A stretch of DNA of 64,000 nucleotides, taken from positions 372,001 to 436,000 of the forward strand of contig NZ_JBDPZD010000001.1 of assembly GCF_039872745.1 (NCBI RefSeq), in the 5' to 3' direction. Below, in pieces: positions 59,417 through 64,000 of the stretch. This DNA comes from Pelomonas paludis (GTDB taxonomy: Bacteria; Pseudomonadota; Gammaproteobacteria; Burkholderiales; Burkholderiaceae_C). The notes beneath the pieces are model-generated. The model was given only the letters and a program-made list of their open reading frames with translations, made no database searches and was not told the origin of the DNA. Each line of letters starts with the position of its first letter. The stretch's first letter is position 1. The position numbers and the translations under genes are program-made.

Positions 59417-59909
59417 CCCCTCGCCACAGCACCCAACACGTCCGCACATTCGTCACCATCAGCACGCCCTCCAGCAGCGTGCCGCCGATGGACCCGACGA
59501 GCAGGTTGTTGACGAGCCAGAGCCCGGTGCCGACCAGCATCAGGGCGCGCATGCGCAACCCGTGCAGGAAGAAGAGCGAGAAGGTGCCGATGCAGCTGGC
59601 GACGATCGGCAGCAGGCTGAGCCAGCCCTTCATCAGCCACACGCCCAGCCCGGCCGACAGCAGGATGAAGAACACGCCCACGGCCGGCGTGCGCGCCTTG
59701 ATGGACGCCAGCGAGCGCAGCAGCGACACCGTGGTGCTGGCCATGGCCGTGGGCTGGCCGAGCAACGCAAAGTGGCCGATGTAGGCCGCGCACTCGGCTG
59801 CCATGAAGAGCTTGAAGCGGCGGTCGTCGGTCTGCGCAAAGCAGACGACGCCGAGCACGAAGGCGGCATAGCCCAGCAGCTGGGCCAGGGAGAACACTTC
59901 AGCGATCAA
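59406..59909 (-). CDS. ygjV: YgjV-family inner-membrane protein
   Basis: The product of 167 residues is nearly all hydrophobic, with about five or six helices (LGYAAFVLGVVCFAQTDDRR; TVSLLRSLASIKARTPAVGV; FFLHGLRMRALMLVGTGLWL). It matches YgjV proteins (DUF1435-type naming varies), of unknown function. A TTG at 59909 overlaps the stop of the upstream gene and is the likely start; the frame extends farther but holds nothing recognisable. Confidence 0.8.
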   Translation of the reverse strand: MIAEVFSLAQLLGYAAFVLGVVCFAQTDDRRFKLFMAAECAAYIGHFALLGQPTAMASTTVSLLRSLASIKARTPAVGVFFILLSAGLGVWLMKGWLSLLPIVASCIGTFSLFFLHGLRMRALMLVGTGLWLVNNLLVGSIGGTLLEGVLMVTNVRTCWVLWRGASR

Positions 59910-60247
59910 AGTTCGTCGGCGCTGTCGCGCGTGGGTTGGGGCGCGGCGGGCTGGAAGCACCAGCGGTCACCCTCGCGCCGACCGCGCACCAGGCGCCGAT
60001 GCTGGCCCCGGACGGTGACGCCATCGCAGGCGTGGAAGGCCTCCCAAGACACGCTGTAGTGCAGGGCCACGCCGGTGGCGCTGGTCTCCACGGCCTCGAT
60101 GGTGAGGGCCTGTAGCAAGGCCAGCTCATCGAACTCGACAACGCTCAGGTCAAGCGCGGGCTGCAGCAAGGGCAGATGAATTTGGAAGTGGGGCACCAGC
60201 TCCGCATCCTCAGGTGGGATGGGAACGACGATCGCGGCAGCAGGCAT
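59906..60247 (-). CDS. Small protein of unknown function
   Basis: The 113-residue product begins MPAAAIVVPIPPEDAELVPHF and ends with basic and Arg-rich sequence. No family is recognised, no signal or membrane segment is evident. It overlaps ygjV in a coupled fashion and precedes it in the same direction; a real gene is supported only by that and by typical codon use. Confidence 0.55.
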   Translation of the reverse strand: MPAAAIVVPIPPEDAELVPHFQIHLPLLQPALDLSVVEFDELALLQALTIEAVETSATGVALHYSVSWEAFHACDGVTVRGQHRRLVRGRREGDRWCFQPAAPQPTRDSADEL

Positions 60248-60266
60248 GCGCCGATTTTCGCGCGGC

Positions 60267-60992
60267 TTACCTCAGGGTCTGCGCGCTCTGCAGTTGGGGC
60301 CGCAGCTTGATCAAACCCGCCACCACCATGTCGGCAAAGTAGGCGGCGCCCTTGGGCCCAAGGTGGGTGCGGTCAAAGCGCGGCGGAGCTTCGGCCAGGG
60401 TGTCGGCTTCCTGCTGACCCAGGGCCTGCACGGCCGCATGGCTGACGGCGTTGAGGTCGAACACGGGCACTTGCTCGGCCTCGGCGACGCGGATCACGGC
60501 CTCGGCCCAGGGGCGCAGGTCGTTGGTGAGCAGGCCGTCCTTGAAGCTGCGGCGCGTGAGCGGGGTGATGAGGATGATCTCGGCCCCGGTGGCTTTGACC
60601 TCGCGCACATAGGCGCTGAGGTTGGGGCCGAACTCGGTGGCCAGATCCGTGCTGCGGCCGGGCTTGCCGGGCTGGTCGTTGTGGCCGAGCTGGAGCAGCA
60701 CCAGGTTCTTTTGCGGCGCGCCCTTTTCGTTCAGGAGCTGGAGCACGGTGTCCCACAGCCCCTCGGCGCGGTAGCTCTTGCTGGAGCGGCCACCGCGCGC
60801 GAGGTTAAGGCAGGCGACTTGCTGGAAGCGCTCACACAGCTGATTGCCGTAGCCGCTGCGCGGGGCCATGGTGGAGTCGCCGACGAGGATGAGGCGCGGG
60901 CCTGTCGCAACGCTGGCGGGCGTCTCGCCCGTGACTTGCGCGGCGGCGCCAAAGGCCACCGCCAGACACAGCGCAAGCCACACGCGCCTCAC
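60267..60992 (-). CDS. Rhamnogalacturonan acetylesterase (CE12, SGNH hydrolase)
   Basis: The start is GTG 60992, overlapping the stop codon of the lyase-esterase gene. The 241-residue protein has a signal peptide (residues 1-19) and the SGNH blocks: ILVGDSTMAP with Ser40, GRSSKSYR with Gly, LGHNDQPGK with Asn105, and FDRTHLGPKG with Asp and His. That set and the neighbours fit CE12 enzymes that remove acetyl groups from rhamnogalacturonan or pectin. It is cotranscribed with the PL1-CE8 gene. Confidence 0.88.
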   Translation of the reverse strand: MRRVWLALCLAVAFGAAAQVTGETPASVATGPRLILVGDSTMAPRSGYGNQLCERFQQVACLNLARGGRSSKSYRAEGLWDTVLQLLNEKGAPQKNLVLLQLGHNDQPGKPGRSTDLATEFGPNLSAYVREVKATGAEIILITPLTRRSFKDGLLTNDLRPWAEAVIRVAEAEQVPVFDLNAVSHAAVQALGQQEADTLAEAPPRFDRTHLGPKGAAYFADMVVAGLIKLRPQLQSAQTLR

Positions 60993-63799
60993 GGGCTGGG
61001 CACCCAGCCGCCGGGCGCGCCGGTGGCGATGGTGGAAGCCTGGAAGACCTCGGCACGCGTGGTGAAGCCGGCCGTGCTGTCGAAGGGCTTGGCCAGGGTC
61101 ACATTGGCGGGCAGGCCGCCCACGGTCACGCTGGCAGCGCCGAGACGGCTGCTGACATTCAGCGGCGCACCGCTCGCGTCCATGTTGCCGGCCTCGCGCC
61201 AGCCCGCAGCGTCGGTGGCGCCGCCGTTGGCGGTGCCGGCCCAGGGCGGTGGGTTGGTGCTGCAACTGCCCGCGCCGGTGCCCGTCTTGCTGGTGCCGGT
61301 GCCCAGGCACCAGCCCACCGGCAGGATGTGCGTGTCCATGCGAGTGTTGATGAAGGCGACGTTGTCGACGTAGGTGCTGCTCGTGGTGCCACCGCTGCGC
61401 GCCAGGTAGGCCTGGGTCACGCCTGCCCCGGCGGTGAGGCGGCTGTTGAGGAAGACAAAACCCTTGTCGCCCGCCGTGGCGCGGGCCTGCACGATGTAGC
61501 CGGGCGAACTGCTGCTGTTGTCAAAGACGGAGCGGATCTCGCAGTCCTCGAACAAGGCGGCCATCACATTGCCCCAGATGTAGTCCACATTGCCCGCCAC
61601 CAGCGACTGGTAGACCCAGACATAGCCCTTGAGCTGCAGGGTGTCCTGCTCGGACAGGAAGTTCATCTGCTTGGCCACCAGGCGGGCTGCGTTGGCAGCG
61701 GTGCCGGTGTTGAAGTAGATCGCTTCGGCCTGATTGTCGTAAGTGCTGGTGCGGACGTGGGCGTTCTGCAGCGTGAAGTTGCTAAGGGAGAGCAGGTCGG
61801 CCCCTTCGACGAGCAACACGGCACGGCCGCCGCCCAGGTTGCGGTGGCCGACGACCTTGCCCGAGGTGGAGAGCGTGGTGGTGGCGCTGGTGGCCGAGGT
61901 GCCACTGCCGCTGTTGAGCGACTCGTAGTTCACGTCGCCGACGATCACGCCGGCACGGCTCTCGCCCACGATGCTGAGGTTGGCCACGTTGCGCAGCATC
62001 AGCAGCTCGGGGTAGAGGCCGGCACCCACGGTGATGGTCTTGGGCGTGGTGACGGTGTTGCAGCCATTGGCCGACACCGAGCTGTAGCAGCGCGCCATGA
62101 TCCAGTTGAGCGCGCCCTGCACGGTGCGGAAGTCGGCGCCCGGCTCGGTGGCGGACACGCGCACCGCCGTGTTCGACAGCGGCGCTGCCTTGGTCGTGAA
62201 GCTCCAGGCCCCAGCCCCGACGCCATTGAAGGCCGCGCCATTGATGGTGCCCACCAACATGCCGCTGTCGAGCGTCACGTAGTAGTTGGTGGCTGGGCTG
62301 AGCTTGTTGTTGTGCAGGCGGATGGTGGCGGTGTTGCCGACGATGCTGACCGGGCGGTACCAGACGTAGCGGGCACGGCCATCGGGCATGGCGCCGCTGC
62401 CTATGGCATCGATCTCAAGGTTGGTGCGCGGGATGAGGGTCTGGGTGTCGGTGCTGGAGGGCGCGGTCGAGACGTCGATGCTGTCCACCAGGGTGCCGTC
62501 GGCGCGGAACACGCGCAGCTTGCCGGTACTGCCCAGCACCGGGGCGCTGTCAAAGGCGATCGAGAGGCTGGTGTCGGTGTGCACGCCAGTGGCGCCGGCC
62601 GCCGGCACCAGGGTGCCCGGCACCGCGCCGGTGTTGCCGCCGCCGGTGATGCTGCTGCTGATCTTGCCGGCGCCGGCCTGGGCCAGCACGCTGGCCTTGA
62701 CCAGGGCGGCAGGCTTGGGCGCAAAGGCATAGGGCGGCGTCCAGGTGGCATTGCTGGACACCGGGCAGGCGCCCAGCACCGTGCCGTTGAGCACCGAGCC
62801 CGCGTCCTTGAAGAAGCTGACCGCGTCGGCGCTCAGGGTCTGCAGGATGCCGACACAGTCGCCCGCCGCAGCGCCGGTGATGGCAAAGAGGTTGGCGTGC
62901 GAGAGGATCTGCCCGCTCTTGCCCACGCCGATGCTGTAGGAGTGCGGATAGGGGTTCGCGGCCTTGTCGCCCACGAAGTAGTTGTTGAAGACGTGCACGA
63001 GCCCGAAGCGCACGCGCGGCACGCGCTGCTGGGCGTTGCGGAACAGATTGCCCGCGATGGTGACCTTGAGCCGCCCCACGTCGGCGGCGGCTGTGCTGCC
63101 GGTGTCCGAACTGCCGATCAGCATGGTCTTGTCATGCATCTCGATGATGTTGTTCGTGACGCTGACGTAGTCGGCCGCCTTGGTGATGTCGATGGCGCCG
63201 TCGTGGCACTGGCGGGTCTTGCCGTTCTCGATGGGCAGCAGGTTGTCCGTCACCGGCACATCGGTGATGGTGTTGCGGTCGATCCAGACGTGGTCGGCCC
63301 CGGTCACCGAGATGGCGTCGTAGGCGGCGTTCCAGTTGCCGGTAGCGCCATCCGTCGGGTCCCAGATGGGGCCGACATCGCAGGGCGCGACGATGGTCAG
63401 GTTGCGCACGATGACGTTGCTGACGCCGGCGATGTTGATCCAGGCGTTGACGAAACCGGCGCCTGGCCCGCCGCCGATCAGGGTGGTGTTGCTGGGCAGC
63501 TTGACCTGGCCGCGCGCCTTTTGGTCGGAGGTGCTGGTGAAGGGCGTGCCCTGGCTCATGTCGATGCTGCCCACGACCTTGATGATCTTGGGCTGGAAGG
63601 CGCCATTGCTGATGGCGGCCAGCAGCTGGCTGCGGTTGCTGACGCTGTAGATCTGGCTCGGCGCTGCAGTAGCACCACCGGTGGTGCCGCCGGCTTGCGC
63701 AGCCCAGCCGTCCGTGGGGGCGGTTTGCAGGGCGGGATCAACGGCGGCTAGGGCCGCGCTGCCCGCGAGGGCCAGCGCCGCGAGAAGAAGCTTGTGCAT
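60989..63799 (-). CDS. Bifunctional pectate lyase (PL1)-pectinesterase (CE8)
   Basis: The 936-residue protein starts at ATG 63799 (GGGAGG ribosome site) with a signal peptide ending ALAA near residue 19. Residues about 30-380 form a PL1 beta-helix: VWIDRNTITDVP, DGAIDITKAADYVSVTNNII and QRVPRVRFGLVHVFNNYF with the catalytic Arg. Residues 405-540 resemble a Big_5-type Ig-like domain (VPAAGATGVHTDTSLSIAF). Residues 549-936 are CE8 pectinesterase: EAIYFNT, SEQDTLQL and NVDYIWGN with the catalytic Asp residues. The enzyme would demethylate pectin and cleave the product in place. Fusion of the two activities is uncommon. Upstream, a PEP-CTERM gene ends 14 bp away. Confidence 0.93.
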   Translation of the reverse strand: MHKLLLAALALAGSAALAAVDPALQTAPTDGWAAQAGGTTGGATAAPSQIYSVSNRSQLLAAISNGAFQPKIIKVVGSIDMSQGTPFTSTSDQKARGQVKLPSNTTLIGGGPGAGFVNAWINIAGVSNVIVRNLTIVAPCDVGPIWDPTDGATGNWNAAYDAISVTGADHVWIDRNTITDVPVTDNLLPIENGKTRQCHDGAIDITKAADYVSVTNNIIEMHDKTMLIGSSDTGSTAAADVGRLKVTIAGNLFRNAQQRVPRVRFGLVHVFNNYFVGDKAANPYPHSYSIGVGKSGQILSHANLFAITGAAAGDCVGILQTLSADAVSFFKDAGSVLNGTVLGACPVSSNATWTPPYAFAPKPAALVKASVLAQAGAGKISSSITGGGNTGAVPGTLVPAAGATGVHTDTSLSIAFDSAPVLGSTGKLRVFRADGTLVDSIDVSTAPSSTDTQTLIPRTNLEIDAIGSGAMPDGRARYVWYRPVSIVGNTATIRLHNNKLSPATNYYVTLDSGMLVGTINGAAFNGVGAGAWSFTTKAAPLSNTAVRVSATEPGADFRTVQGALNWIMARCYSSVSANGCNTVTTPKTITVGAGLYPELLMLRNVANLSIVGESRAGVIVGDVNYESLNSGSGTSATSATTTLSTSGKVVGHRNLGGGRAVLLVEGADLLSLSNFTLQNAHVRTSTYDNQAEAIYFNTGTAANAARLVAKQMNFLSEQDTLQLKGYVWVYQSLVAGNVDYIWGNVMAALFEDCEIRSVFDNSSSSPGYIVQARATAGDKGFVFLNSRLTAGAGVTQAYLARSGGTTSSTYVDNVAFINTRMDTHILPVGWCLGTGTSKTGTGAGSCSTNPPPWAGTANGGATDAAGWREAGNMDASGAPLNVSSRLGAASVTVGGLPANVTLAKPFDSTAGFTTRAEVFQASTIATGAPGGWVPSP

Positions 63800-63813
63800 G
63801 TGGCGCCTCCCGA

Positions 63814-64000
63814 TCAAGCCGCCGTGCGGCGACGCTGTACCAGGCCGATCAGGCCGAGGCCCAGCCACGCCAGGCCCGCAGGCTCAGGCACGGCAAAGCG
63901 GCCGCTGAAGGGTGCATTCGTGTCGGGCGTGAAGGCCTGGCCGTCGATGCTCAGACGCAGGCTGTCGGCGTCGAGCACGGTGAGCGTGAGCCCGGCAGCC
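63814..64000 (-). CDS. PEP-CTERM sorting domain protein (N-terminus beyond window edge)
   Basis: The frame enters from the right edge and ends at TGA 63814-63816. Its last residues read FAVPEPAGLAWLGLGLIGLVQRRRTAA: a VPEP motif, a hydrophobic stretch and an arginine cluster, the hallmark of PEP-CTERM proteins handled by an exosortase in Gram-negative bacteria. The part before (VLDADSLRLSIDGQAFTPD) is too short to identify a domain. Such proteins reach the cell surface or matrix. The gene sits 14 bp upstream of the pectinase fusion, suggesting one transcript. The start and full length are not visible. Confidence 0.85.
   Translation of the reverse strand, partial: AAGLTLTVLDADSLRLSIDGQAFTPDTNAPFSGRFAVPEPAGLAWLGLGLIGLVQRRRTAA

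Overview
The window looks like the chromosome of a high-GC betaproteobacterium of the order Burkholderiales. Most lines are near 70% G+C. The lptD-surA-ksgA block and the PEP-CTERM tail protein at the right edge fit a free-living soil or freshwater member of the Leptothrix/Rubrivivax/Roseateles-like group. The genus is inferred; no rRNA or tRNA gene is visible. About 55 protein genes cover the window densely, with many 1- to 4-base stop/start overlaps that mark operons.

Layout. 1-5576: an ArsR-family regulator faces an operon for an RND efflux pump and a sulfide:quinone-reductase-like flavoprotein. 5573-9715: a methionine-type aminotransferase, a D-Ala-D-Ala dipeptidase with a dipeptide-binding protein, and a protein resembling only the C-terminal part of AmgK. 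9714-17462: lptD, surA and ksgA, then a membrane-anchored AraC regulator, a membrane protein and a PAT-family MFS transporter. 17463-25087: a nitrogen-scavenging operon (atzF, ABC importer, atzG-atzE-atzH, GntR) preceded by a sigma-54-like promoter and a 14-bp palindrome.

25100-30250 has visibly lower G+C. It carries the most unusual gene of the window, a 1346-residue protein that appears to combine a Cap4/DUF4297-like nuclease domain, a STAND-type P-loop NTPase, a long helical-repeat region and a C-terminal S1 domain. Six of its 40-residue repeats are almost identical at the DNA level. A Gre-family factor lies upstream.

30265-39067: secreted hydrolases, a two-helix carbohydrate-active lipoprotein, a GH79 glycosidase and a YegD-type Hsp70. 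39092-48903, all on the minus strand: fpr, a YeiH exporter, DUF971, an ABC importer whose binding protein carries a NosL-like tail, ferredoxins, a HEAT protein, an AprA-like flavoprotein and a UTRA-type GntR regulator. This is probably a sulfur-compound pathway without a recognised terminal hydrolase. 49066-50772: a NnrS-like membrane protein, a MIP18/DUF59 protein and a DUF2249 protein.

50818-64000 is a pectin and uronate locus: garD diverging from kdgK, a PL1 lyase, a TRAP transporter, a secreted esterase, then on the minus strand a CE12 esterase, a pectate lyase-pectinesterase fusion and a PEP-CTERM protein. An AbrB-Doc toxin-antitoxin pair and ygjV interrupt it. The extracellular enzymes would de-esterify and cleave pectin, the TRAP system would import uronate products, and GarD and KdgK would feed them into central metabolism.
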